Source: an uncultured Bacilli bacterium (lineage in GTDB: Bacteria > Bacillota_I > Bacilli_A > RF39 > UBA660). Taken from it: a DNA stretch of 5,846 nt. Both the position numbers and the translations under genes were made by a program. The stretch lies in NCBI GenBank assembly GCA_947853365.1, contig CANTWQ010000101.1, forward strand, positions 1-5,846. Reading direction: 5' to 3'. Of this stretch, positions 1-5,830 are shown one piece after another; positions within the stretch are counted from its first letter, which is position 1; each line of letters starts with the position of its first letter. The notes below the pieces were generated by a model. That model was not told the DNA's origin. It saw nothing but the letters and a program-made list of their open reading frames with translations, and made no database searches.

Positions 1-1
1 A

Positions 2-424
2 AAACAAGAGATGATTGTGATTTGTGAGCCTGAAGAGAGTATGACTTGGTATAATCAAATGTGGAAATTAACCGTTGAAATTTTCCGTAATTTTGATGTC
101 CCTGTTCGTCAATTGGAGTGCTGTAGTGGTGATCTTGCCGATTTGAAAGTGAAATCTTGTGATATCGAAGCTTGGAGTCCAAGACAGAAAAAGTATTTTG
201 AAGTTGCTAGTTGCTCTAATTTAGGAGATGCGCAAGCCCGAAGACTTGGTATTCGTGCCAAAGGTGAAAATGGAACTTATTTCTTACATACTTTGAATAA
301 TACTGTCGTTGCAAGTCCTCGTGGGTTAATTGCACTCATTGAAAATAATTATCAAGAAGATGGAAGTATTAAAATACCAAAAGTATTACAACCTTATATG
401 GGCGGAAAAGAAATCATTCGTTAA
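2..424 (+). CDS. serS: Seryl-tRNA synthetase, C-terminal fragment (5' end outside window)
   Basis: Cytoplasmic class II aminoacyl-tRNA synthetase that charges tRNA-Ser with serine using ATP. The frame is open from base 2, so the ATG at 11 is an internal methionine and the gene starts left of the window. About 140 C-terminal residues are visible, covering the end of the catalytic core. Recognisable SerRS blocks are GDLADLKVKSCDIEAW (serine/ATP pocket region), EVASCSNLGDAQARR, HTLNNTVVASPRG (class II motif 3 with its arginine) and the C-terminal PYMGGKEII that ends many SerRS proteins. It stops with TAA at 422-424 and is followed by an intrinsic terminator. The block KVKSCDIEAWSPRQKKYFEV differs from the Bacillus subtilis-like type as I remember it, so this may be a different SerRS subgroup. 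The family assignment is secure; the subgroup is inference. Confidence 0.95.
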   Translation, partial: KQEMIVICEPEESMTWYNQMWKLTVEIFRNFDVPVRQLECCSGDLADLKVKSCDIEAWSPRQKKYFEVASCSNLGDAQARRLGIRAKGENGTYFLHTLNNTVVASPRGLIALIENNYQEDGSIKIPKVLQPYMGGKEIIR

Positions 425-453
425 GTTTTCTTTTTTGGATTACATTGGATATT

Positions 454-480
454 AGAAGAGAGGGTGACCTTTCTTTTTTC
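454..480 (+). terminator. Intrinsic terminator of serS
   Basis: The arm AGAGAGG (457-463) pairs with CCTTTCT (468-474) with one G-U pair, around a GTGA (GNRA-type) tetraloop. It is followed by T474-T479. The stem can extend outward with A-U and G-U pairs to 454/477. It lies 30 bases after the serS stop codon. Confidence 0.75.
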
Positions 481-490
481 TCTATCATAG

Positions 491-521
491 AATAAAAACA
501 CCTTCCCTTAGGGTAAGGTGT
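491..521 (-). terminator. Intrinsic terminator of the fic gene
   Basis: ACACCTT (498-504) pairs perfectly with AAGGTGT (515-521). CCC (505-507) pairs with GGG (511-513) around loop TTA, leaving T514 bulged. Read on the minus strand, the hairpin runs straight into GTGTTTTTATT, so the U-tract orients it for the leftward fic transcript. The plus strand has no T-run after it. It begins 18 bases past the fic stop codon, so serS and fic are convergent with separate terminators. Confidence 0.8.
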
Positions 522-538
522 GTAGGATAGTATGATTT

Positions 539-1426
539 CTAATTCGTTTTATAATAAGTTTGATTTTTACTTGTTGGTTTGTTGGGGTATGTCATTTTTA
601 CAAGTCCATTTTTTAACGCAGGTTTTAAATAATGTTCTCTAAATGATATTCTCGATTTCATTCCTAGTTTTTGCATGATATCTTTTGCCGACAAAGCACT
701 TCCTTCTTCCATTACATCTAACATTTTTTTTACGTAGGGACTTATTTGGTTTGTTTCCTTTGTGGTATTTTTTATCAAATCTTCTAATACATTATCTATC
801 ATTTCTAACATGAAGATAATGAATTCTGTAGAATTTCCATTTATGTTACTATCACTAATTGCTTTATAATATTCATTTTGGTACTTTTTAATTTGTGATT
901 CGATTGGTACGTATTCAAAGATTTCTTCCCAATTAGCTAATAATATATTCTGCCATAACCTAGCCATTCTTCCATTGCCATCACTGAATGGATGAATGAA
1001 TACAAATTCATAGTGAAAAACGGAAGATAGTATCAACGGGTGGAGGGTGTCTTTGTTTTTTTTCATCCAATCAAATAATTGGTTCATTAGGGGGTGAATC
1101 ATTTCGGGCTTTGGGCATACATGAATACATATGTCGCCATCAAATACCCCTTCTTCTCCTTTTCGAAATTCTCCAGCTTCATCTATGATTAAGAATGTCA
1201 TGATTTCATGAGTTTTCTTTAGATCTTTTATGGAATAGGGATTTACTTTTTTTATCATTTCATATGCTTTGTAAGCGTTTTTTACTTCTTGAATATCTTT
1301 TTTGTTACCTATAACTGTTTTTCCATCAATCACATCTTTTACTTGATGAAAAGATAAAGAATTATCCTCTATAGCAAGAGAAGAGTGAATGGAATGTATG
1401 CGATTGTTTCTTCTCAAAATAGGCAT
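539..1426 (-). CDS. Fic-domain protein AMP-transferase with winged-helix C-terminus (main ORF, frameshifted at its 5' end)
   Basis: Fic enzymes usually transfer AMP from ATP to hydroxyls of target proteins. In this 295-residue frame the catalytic motif HPFSDGNGRMAR lies at 145-156, with His145 as base and Arg153/Arg156 for the phosphates. The preceding flap region contains GEFRKG (85-90). An N-terminal inhibitory-helix motif, SLAIED (16-21), matches the class II pattern [S/T]xxxE[G/N] except for Asp in the last place. Residues about 228-295 look like a winged helix ending in a PNKPTSKNQTY-type stretch, common in Fic and AlbA-like proteins. The ATG at 1426 has no Shine-Dalgarno sequence, and the frame continues upstream as KKIGKLDHYKNLNK to a TGA at 1469-1471. 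The true N-terminus is encoded at 1449-1535 in another frame. Removing one A from the A8 run (1462-1469) would give a continuous 331-residue protein, close to the usual length I recall for this Fic group. The shorter form from 1426 might still be made weakly. The target protein is unknown. Confidence 0.9.
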   Translation of the reverse strand: MPILRRNNRIHSIHSSLAIEDNSLSFHQVKDVIDGKTVIGNKKDIQEVKNAYKAYEMIKKVNPYSIKDLKKTHEIMTFLIIDEAGEFRKGEEGVFDGDICIHVCPKPEMIHPLMNQLFDWMKKNKDTLHPLILSSVFHYEFVFIHPFSDGNGRMARLWQNILLANWEEIFEYVPIESQIKKYQNEYYKAISDSNINGNSTEFIIFMLEMIDNVLEDLIKNTTKETNQISPYVKKMLDVMEEGSALSAKDIMQKLGMKSRISFREHYLKPALKNGLVKMTYPNKPTSKNQTYYKTN

Positions 1427-1448
1427 TTTATTTAAATTTTTATAATGA

Positions 1449-1535
1449 TCAAGTTTGCCGATTTTTTTTCATAATGGATGAAATATATTTCAGCATTAAA
1501 TCTGTCATTTCAAAAGGTGGAATATAATGATTCAT
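1449..1535 (-). pseudogene. 5' fragment of the fic gene: true start region, separated by a one-base frameshift
   Basis: A 28-codon frame starts at ATG 1535 with the peptide MNHYIPPFEM and continues to YISSIMKK, then runs off frame as NRQT and stops at TGA 1451-1449. The YIPPFE opening and the following helix match the N-terminus I recall for this Fic subgroup. After the A8 run the other frame continues with IGKLDHYKNLNK and joins the main ORF, which is what the family predicts next. The start is backed by GAGGTGAT at 1549-1542 and a near-consensus promoter further upstream. This may be a genuine mutation, a reversible slipped-strand switch, a slippage site or a base-calling error in the homopolymer; the sequence alone cannot tell. 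Confidence 0.8.
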
Positions 1536-1541
1536 GGTTCT

Positions 1542-1549
1542 ATCACCTC
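1542..1549 (-). promoter_or_regulatory. Strong ribosome binding site fixing the real fic start
   Basis: GAGGTGAT on the minus strand is complementary over 8 bases to the 3' end of 16S rRNA (anti-SD). It lies 6 bases before the ATG at 1535-1533. The ATG at 1426 has only AT-rich sequence before it, so this site decides that translation begins at 1535, upstream of the frameshift. Confidence 0.85.
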
Positions 1550-1565
1550 ATATCTGATAACTTAT

Positions 1566-1594
1566 ATTATACTCTATTATCTGTTATTCGTCAA
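1566..1594 (-). promoter_or_regulatory. Sigma-A promoter of fic
   Basis: The -35 TTGACG (1594-1589) and -10 TATAAT (1571-1566) on the minus strand are separated by exactly 17 bases. This is one mismatch from consensus overall. Transcription should start near 1559, giving an untranslated leader of about 24 bases that contains the GAGGTGAT ribosome binding site. A 12-bp repeat unit occupies part of the spacer and three more lie just upstream of the -35. Confidence 0.85.
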
Positions 1595-1634
1595 TTTATC
1601 TTATATGTTATTTTATATGTTATCTTGTACGTTA
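1575..1634. repeat. 12-bp direct-repeat array over the fic promoter
   Basis: Read on the plus strand, the unit TCTTATATGTTA (1599-1610) is followed directly by a copy with one change (1611-1622) and one with two changes (1623-1634). In the same 12-bp register, after one unit that does not match (1587-1598, holding most of the -35), comes another copy with two changes (1575-1586). That last copy lies between the -35 and -10 of fic. The position suggests a binding array for a regulator, possibly the protein's own winged helix, but that is inference. Plain AT-rich low complexity remains possible. Confidence 0.6.
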
Positions 1635-1781
1635 TAGATTGCAATAGGATTGTTATATATGGTTAGATTGTATATTTTATTGTTTTCTTTTAATTAAAAG
1701 GTGATAAGATCTACGCCTTTTCTTTTTCATGAAAAGGGTGGGTATCTTTCTTTTTTTCTGTTCTTTTTTTTTAGAAACAAT

Positions 1782-1790
1782 GCTATAATG
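1782..1790 (+). promoter_or_regulatory. Extended -10 promoter of the ABC transporter operon
   Basis: TGCTATAAT (1781-1789) is a perfect extended -10 element. No good -35 exists at 17-base spacing (about 1761-1766, pyrimidine-rich), so the TGn element probably compensates. The predicted start is near 1796, leaving a short leader of about 17 bases with GGGGTG (1802-1807) as ribosome binding site before the ATG at 1813. A T9 run (1764-1772) lies upstream. Confidence 0.65.
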
Positions 1791-1812
1791 ATGATAGAAA
1801 TGGGGTGCTGTT

Positions 1813-2514
1813 ATGGCATACATCGAAGTGAAAAAAATTTGTAAAGAATATCAAATGGGAGAAGTGAAAATTTTGGCTTCTCATGATGTGTCTTTTTCGA
1901 TTGAAAAGGGTGAACTGGTTGTCATTCTTGGGCCTTCTGGTGCAGGGAAAACGACGATTTTGAATATGCTTGGGGGAATGGATACATTAACGAGTGGTCA
2001 TATTGTAGTGGATGGGGAAGATATTACTTCTTATACGAGGAAAGATTTAATTTCTTATCGCCGTAACCGGATTGGTTTTGTTTTTCAGTTTTACAATTTA
2101 GTACAAAATTTGACAGCGTTAGAAAATGTCGAGTTGGCTGTCCAAATATGTAAAGATCCACTTGATCCAAAATCGATTCTAGAGCAAGTGGGGCTTGGAA
2201 AGCGGATGGATAATTTTCCAGCACAATTATCGGGCGGAGAGCAACAACGTGTTGCGATTGCCAGGGCCATTGCCAAAAATCCAAAATTACTTCTTTGTGA
2301 TGAACCAACGGGGGCATTGGATTCTAAGACGGGTGTCAAGATTTTGGAATTGTTACAAAAAACTTCTCGTGAAATGGGAATGACAACGATCATTATTACG
2401 CATAATAGCATGATTTCGGAAATCGCGGATCGTGTCATTCGGTTGAAAAATGGAACGGTCGAAGAAGTTCACTTGAACGAACATCCTAAACTAGTAAAGG
2501 AGCTTGATTGGTAA
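1813..2514 (+). CDS. ABC transporter ATP-binding protein, MacB/LolD/FtsE type
   Basis: Cytoplasmic ATPase subunit that powers the FtsX-like permease encoded next. The 233-residue length is typical of the family and all motifs are intact. Walker A GPSGAGKT is at 40-47, the Q-loop at Gln92 in FVFQFYNL, the signature LSGGEQQR at 139-146, Walker B LLLCDEP at 159-165 with catalytic Glu164, the D-loop GALDS at 167-171 and the H-loop His197. The GAGK Walker A, the FQFYNL Q-loop and the LSGGEQQRVAIARA signature are hallmarks of the MacB/LolD/FtsE (type VII) group, which pairs with permeases that do mechanical work rather than classic solute transport. The start ATG follows GGGGTG by 5 bases. The stop TAA overlaps the ATG of the permease gene (TAATG), so the two are co-transcribed and probably translationally coupled. 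Substrate unknown. Confidence 0.95.
   Translation: MAYIEVKKICKEYQMGEVKILASHDVSFSIEKGELVVILGPSGAGKTTILNMLGGMDTLTSGHIVVDGEDITSYTRKDLISYRRNRIGFVFQFYNLVQNLTALENVELAVQICKDPLDPKSILEQVGLGKRMDNFPAQLSGGEQQRVAIARAIAKNPKLLLCDEPTGALDSKTGVKILELLQKTSREMGMTTIIITHNSMISEIADRVIRLKNGTVEEVHLNEHPKLVKELDW
2496..2502 (+). promoter_or_regulatory. Ribosome binding site of the permease gene; start choice
   Basis: AAAGGAG lies inside the end of the ATPase gene, 5 bases before a TTG at 2508 and 11 bases before the ATG at 2514. The ATG overlapping the upstream stop (TAATG) is preferred because it is the better start codon and suits translational coupling. The TTG would add only two residues. Confidence 0.6.
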
Positions 2515-5500
2515 TGTGGCTTCTCTTTAAAATGTCCATCGCTAAAATCCGAAAATCGATTGGAAGGTTTCTTTCGATCCTTTTGATTGTGGCTTTGGGC
2601 GTTGGCTTTTTTGCAGGATTACGGGAAACGGCGCCGGATATTTTAACGACGCTGGATGATTACTATGATCGAACTTCTTTGATGGACTTTAAAATTATGT
2701 CGACGATGGGCTTGACGGATGATGATATTGCGTCGCTTTCTGAACTTTCTCATGTGGAGCGTGTTGTTCCTAGTTATTCGGTCGATGGTTTGGTCGATGG
2801 TCGGGCTGTTCGTATTCATACTTTGGAAGAGGATATCAATCAAGTAGAGTTGATTGATGGTCGTCAGATTGAGAATGCAAATGAATGTCTTGCGGATAGT
2901 AGTCATTATCAGGTAGGAGATACCATTCATATTAGTGAACTTACGGTCGATGGCATGTTGGAGATCATGGACTATGAAGTCGTGGGTACGGTGCAATCGT
3001 CTCTTTATATAGGAACAGATATGGGAATTACTCAAATCGGGAAAGGAAAAATCGAATCATTTCTTTTTGTTGACAAGGATAATTTCCATTCTGATTACTA
3101 TACGGAAGTTTATTTAACGGCGAAGGGTACTTTAGATGCTATCAGTTATCAAGAAGATTATCGTCGCTTTGCGGATGCACTCGAAGATGAACTTCTGACT
3201 TTAAAACCGATCCGTGAAACGATTCGGTATGAAGAAATTTTAAAAGAAGCAACGGAAGCAATCCAGGAAATAGAAGATGCATTGCAGGAAGAAGTGGCGG
3301 ATGCGCAAAAGGAATTAGATCAGGCCAAAGCAGAATTAGATCAGACGAGACAGACATTGGATCAGAGTCGAGATGAATTAGAGCAAGCTCGCGCAACATT
3401 ACAAGAGAAGGAAAGATCGGGAAAACAGGCATTGGAGGAAGCCGAAGCTACTTGGCAAAGCAGTTATCAAGCCTATATTACGGCTTTACAACAATATGGA
3501 ATTACGGAAGATAGTCTCGATACTTTTTATGATCAAATATCGAGTCAAGTGAGTCGTATGGAACTTCTGTTAGAAAGTACATCACCTGATGATCCTAATT
3601 ATGAGATGTATCTAAAACAATTACAGACGTTACAGTTACAGCAATCGGGTTTAGAAACTTTGATAGATAGTCGTGGCCAGTTACGAGAAGGGCGAAATAC
3701 GTTAGATGAACAAAAACAAGCGTTTGATACGGAAATTGGGAATGCTTATCAAGAAATTGAACGTGGCGAAAGTTCTCTTGCCAGTGGCGAAAATGCTTGG
3801 CAGGAAGGGTATGCATCTTATCAAGCAGGGGTGATTGAATTAAATCAACAAGTGGATGATGCCAATCGTAAAATTGCCGATGCTAGGGCGGAATTAGAAA
3901 CGATTGAAAAACCACAATGGTATGTCTTGGATCGTAGTGATAATAGTGGTTACATTAGCATTTGGGAAGATGCCCAAAAAGTAGATTCCATTGCTCAAGT
4001 ATTTCCGGTGTTCTTTATTTTGGTTGTGGCGTTAATGTGCTTTAATACGATGAATCGTATGATAGAAGAAGAACGGGGAGAAATTGGAGTACTTTCATCC
4101 CTTGGATATAGTAATGGTAAAATTATTGGTGGTTATATTTTCTATGTATTCTTTGCTACTTTCATTGGGGCGAGTGTTGGGTTGTTGGCAGGTTATACGA
4201 TTATTCCAACGGTCATTTATCAGATTTACCATGCGAATTATTTGCTACCTCCGTTAGTGATTACGGTGAAATGGGTACCATTTACTATTTTGGTCGGTTG
4301 TTCGTTTACTTTGATGGTTCTCATTACTTATCTTTCTTGTCGTAAGGAGTTGCGGAGTTTTCCAGCGATGCTTCTTCGTCCGAAAGCACCTAAAATGGGA
4401 AAGAAAGTGTTGTTAGAAAGAATTCCTTTCTTGTGGAAGCGTTTTTCCTTCACATGGAAAGTGACGATTCGTAATTTATTTCGTTATAAGAAGCGAGTGA
4501 TTATGACCATTCTGGGAATTGCTGGATGTTCGGCACTGCTTTTGACTGGATTTGGTCTTCGTGATAGTATCAATCAATTGGTAGATTTACAATATGGAAA
4601 TATCATTCGGTATGATGCCTTGTTTGTTTTTCAAGATGCCTTTACTACGGTAGATGATACCACGAAGGAAGCATTACAAGCCGATGGTATTTCAGAGATG
4701 ATGCCAATCTATCAAGAATCATTTACGTTTGAAGCAAAGGGATTGACACATGATGTTTATTTGATGGTCTTATCTGATCCTTTATTATTAGATGATTACG
4801 TATCTTTAAGGACTTATGATACTAAGGAAGATGTCTCTTTAAGTAGTGGGGTTGCCATTACGCAAAAAATGGCCCAATTATTGGATGTCAAAGCAGGGGA
4901 TTTGATTCCTATTCGAAATAGTCAGAATGAACTTTTCTTTCTTCCGGTCACATCGATTGTTGAAAATTATACATTACATTATATCTATATGAGTCCGGAT
5001 GATTACAAACGTATTTTTGAAAGTGATCCAAGTTACAATATTTTAATGACGAATTTTGAAGAGGATCAGGAAATTGATTTTGATGCCATTTCGACGGAAT
5101 GGATCGAAAGTGGGCGTGTTAGTACTGTCAGTTTTACGGAAGAAAATATTGAAACATTTGATACCATGATTCAAGGACTGAATTCGATCGTATATTTAAT
5201 CATCGTGGCATCCTGTCTTCTTGCTTATATTGTTTTATACAATTTGACAACGATCAATATTACCGAGCGGATTCGTGAGATTTCTACTTTGAAAGTATTG
5301 GGATTCTATGATAAAGAAGTATCTAGTTATGTGTACCGTGAAACTTTGATTTTAACGGTTATTGGTATTTTGGTTGGGTTGGTTTTAGGAATATTCCTTC
5401 ATAGTTATGTGATGGCCGTGGCGGAAACGGATAATATTCTGTTCTTAAGATCGATTCATTGGATTAGTTTTATTCTCTCTTTTGTCATTACGATTTTCTT

Positions 5501-5579
5501 TGGTATATTGGTACAGATCTTTATGCACTTTAAACTAAAAAGGATCGATATGATCGAATCTTTAAAATCTGTGGAATAG
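2514..5579 (+). CDS. Large FtsX-like ABC transporter permease with extracytoplasmic coiled-coil hairpin
   Basis: Membrane subunit of the transporter, about 1021 residues, far longer than simple MacB or FtsX proteins. In order (ATG 2514 as residue 1): TM1 about 19-36; a MacB-like extracytoplasmic domain about 40-235; a long helix about 240-328 containing perfect heptads; a tip region about 329-362; a returning helix to about 466; then WYVLDRSDNSGY, a signature I recall at this position in large Gram-positive permeases. FtsX domain 1 follows (TMs about 496-512, 539-563, 588-608), with the coupling motif EERGEIGVLSSLGYS on the cytoplasmic side. A second half has TM5 about 661-680, a second extracytoplasmic domain about 685-880, and FtsX domain 2 (TMs about 890-910, 943-966, 982-1005) with ERIREISTLKVLGF. 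That gives eight TMs in two MacB-like halves. It pairs with the ATPase before it. Export of a lipophilic substrate or peptide, or signalling to a cell-wall enzyme as in FtsEX, are both possible; nothing in the window decides. Confidence 0.93.
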   Translation: MWLLFKMSIAKIRKSIGRFLSILLIVALGVGFFAGLRETAPDILTTLDDYYDRTSLMDFKIMSTMGLTDDDIASLSELSHVERVVPSYSVDGLVDGRAVRIHTLEEDINQVELIDGRQIENANECLADSSHYQVGDTIHISELTVDGMLEIMDYEVVGTVQSSLYIGTDMGITQIGKGKIESFLFVDKDNFHSDYYTEVYLTAKGTLDAISYQEDYRRFADALEDELLTLKPIRETIRYEEILKEATEAIQEIEDALQEEVADAQKELDQAKAELDQTRQTLDQSRDELEQARATLQEKERSGKQALEEAEATWQSSYQAYITALQQYGITEDSLDTFYDQISSQVSRMELLLESTSPDDPNYEMYLKQLQTLQLQQSGLETLIDSRGQLREGRNTLDEQKQAFDTEIGNAYQEIERGESSLASGENAWQEGYASYQAGVIELNQQVDDANRKIADARAELETIEKPQWYVLDRSDNSGYISIWEDAQKVDSIAQVFPVFFILVVALMCFNTMNRMIEEERGEIGVLSSLGYSNGKIIGGYIFYVFFATFIGASVGLLAGYTIIPTVIYQIYHANYLLPPLVITVKWVPFTILVGCSFTLMVLITYLSCRKELRSFPAMLLRPKAPKMGKKVLLERIPFLWKRFSFTWKVTIRNLFRYKKRVIMTILGIAGCSALLLTGFGLRDSINQLVDLQYGNIIRYDALFVFQDAFTTVDDTTKEALQADGISEMMPIYQESFTFEAKGLTHDVYLMVLSDPLLLDDYVSLRTYDTKEDVSLSSGVAITQKMAQLLDVKAGDLIPIRNSQNELFFLPVTSIVENYTLHYIYMSPDDYKRIFESDPSYNILMTNFEEDQEIDFDAISTEWIESGRVSTVSFTEENIETFDTMIQGLNSIVYLIIVASCLLAYIVLYNLTTINITERIREISTLKVLGFYDKEVSSYVYRETLILTVIGILVGLVLGIFLHSYVMAVAETDNILFLRSIHWISFILSFVITIFFGILVQIFMHFKLKRIDMIESLKSVE
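3312..3416 (+). repeat. Five tandem 21-bp units encoding perfect coiled-coil heptads
   Basis: Five consecutive seven-codon units start at 3312, 3333, 3354, 3375 and 3396. Each follows the pattern [E/T]-L-[D/E/Q]-[Q/E]-x-[K/R]-x; the first is ELDQAKA and the second ELDQTRQ. They form the centre of the first coiled-coil arm of the permease (residues 267-301). The DNA units are related but diverged, so this looks like old duplication or selection for heptads rather than recent slippage. Confidence 0.7.
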
Positions 5580-5588
5580 AAAAATATG

Positions 5589-5617
5589 GTACCGAAAGTA
5601 TCTTTCGGTACTTTTTC
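5589..5617 (+). terminator. Intrinsic terminator of the ABC transporter operon
   Basis: GTACCGAAAG (5589-5598) pairs perfectly over 10 bp with CTTTCGGTAC (5602-5611) around loop TAT and is followed by TTTTTC. It begins 9 bases after the permease stop codon. Confidence 0.93.
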
Positions 5618-5643
5618 TATGCTGGGATTTTCAAGGAAGTAAT

Positions 5644-5672
5644 TTGCTTTTTCGCTTCTTTTATGCTATACT
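5644..5672 (+). promoter_or_regulatory. Sigma-A promoter for the leader and gene at the right edge
   Basis: The -35 TTGCTT (5644-5649) and the -10 TATACT (5667-5672) have exactly 17 bases between them. A TG one base before the -10 makes it an extended -10. Transcription should start near 5679, giving a leader of about 165 bases before the start codon at 5845. Confidence 0.78.
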
Positions 5673-5695
5673 GACGAAGAAAGGAAGCACGATTT

Positions 5696-5725
5696 ATGGT
5701 AATCAATCATCAAATAAAAAATTGA
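5696..5725 (+). CDS. Possible 9-residue leader peptide
   Basis: ATG at 5696 opens the short frame MVINHQIKN ending in TGA. AAAGGAAG at 5680-5687 could serve as ribosome binding site, 8 bases before the ATG. The frame overlaps the 5' arms of both alternative hairpins, so a ribosome here would change the folding, as in leader-peptide attenuators. No run of one amino acid points to a sensed substrate. An ORF this short can arise by chance. Confidence 0.3.
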   Translation: MVINHQIKN

Positions 5726-5790
5726 TTGATGGTAAGATGGATTAGATTGATTACTTTTGTGGTGGAAAAAAATAAGAGAAAGAAAAATAT

Positions 5791-5830
5791 AAGACACAGT
5801 CTATGACATCATAGAAACTGTGTCTTTTTT
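5791..5830 (+). terminator. Strong leader terminator directly upstream of the next gene
   Basis: AAGACACAGT (5791-5800) pairs perfectly with ACTGTGTCTT (5817-5826). Inside it, CTATG (5801-5805) pairs with CATAG (5810-5814) around loop ACAT, leaving AA (5815-5816) bulged. T5825-T5830 forms the U-tract. The U-tract ends one base before the Shine-Dalgarno sequence of the next gene. Termination here would therefore block that gene unless it is relieved. Confidence 0.88.

Noticed and set aside
11..13. ATG as start of the serS fragment
   Set aside because: The frame is open to the window edge and the conserved SerRS sequence clearly continues upstream.
1469..1471. In-frame TGA upstream of the fic ORF as evidence of TGA recoding to Trp
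   Set aside because: Reading through it gives a sequence unlike Fic N-termini, whereas the other frame matches well. All other genes use TGG and standard stops.
1478..1666. 62-codon plus-strand ORF with ILYV repeats
   Set aside because: It is antisense to the fic start region, has no Shine-Dalgarno sequence, and its repeats are just the 12-bp promoter repeats read as codons.
1696..1737. Alternative hairpins AAAAGG/CCTTTT and CCTTTTC/GAAAAGG with nearby T-rich sequence
   Set aside because: The stems are only 6-7 AT-rich pairs with large loops. One lacks a following U-tract, and they lie upstream of the apparent ABC promoter, so neither a terminator nor an attenuator is supported.
1729..1788. 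19-codon ORF starting MKRVGIF after an AAAGGTGAT sequence
   Set aside because: The Shine-Dalgarno-like sequence is over 20 bases from the ATG and the peptide is mainly a translated T-tract.
2024..2438. ORFs on both strands inside the ABC ATPase gene
   Set aside because: They are shadows of the ATPase frame, lack ribosome binding sites and show no recognisable motifs.
2643..3816. Minus-strand ORFs of 73-130 codons inside the permease gene
   Set aside because: They lie entirely within the confidently identified permease and have no plausible starts or domains.
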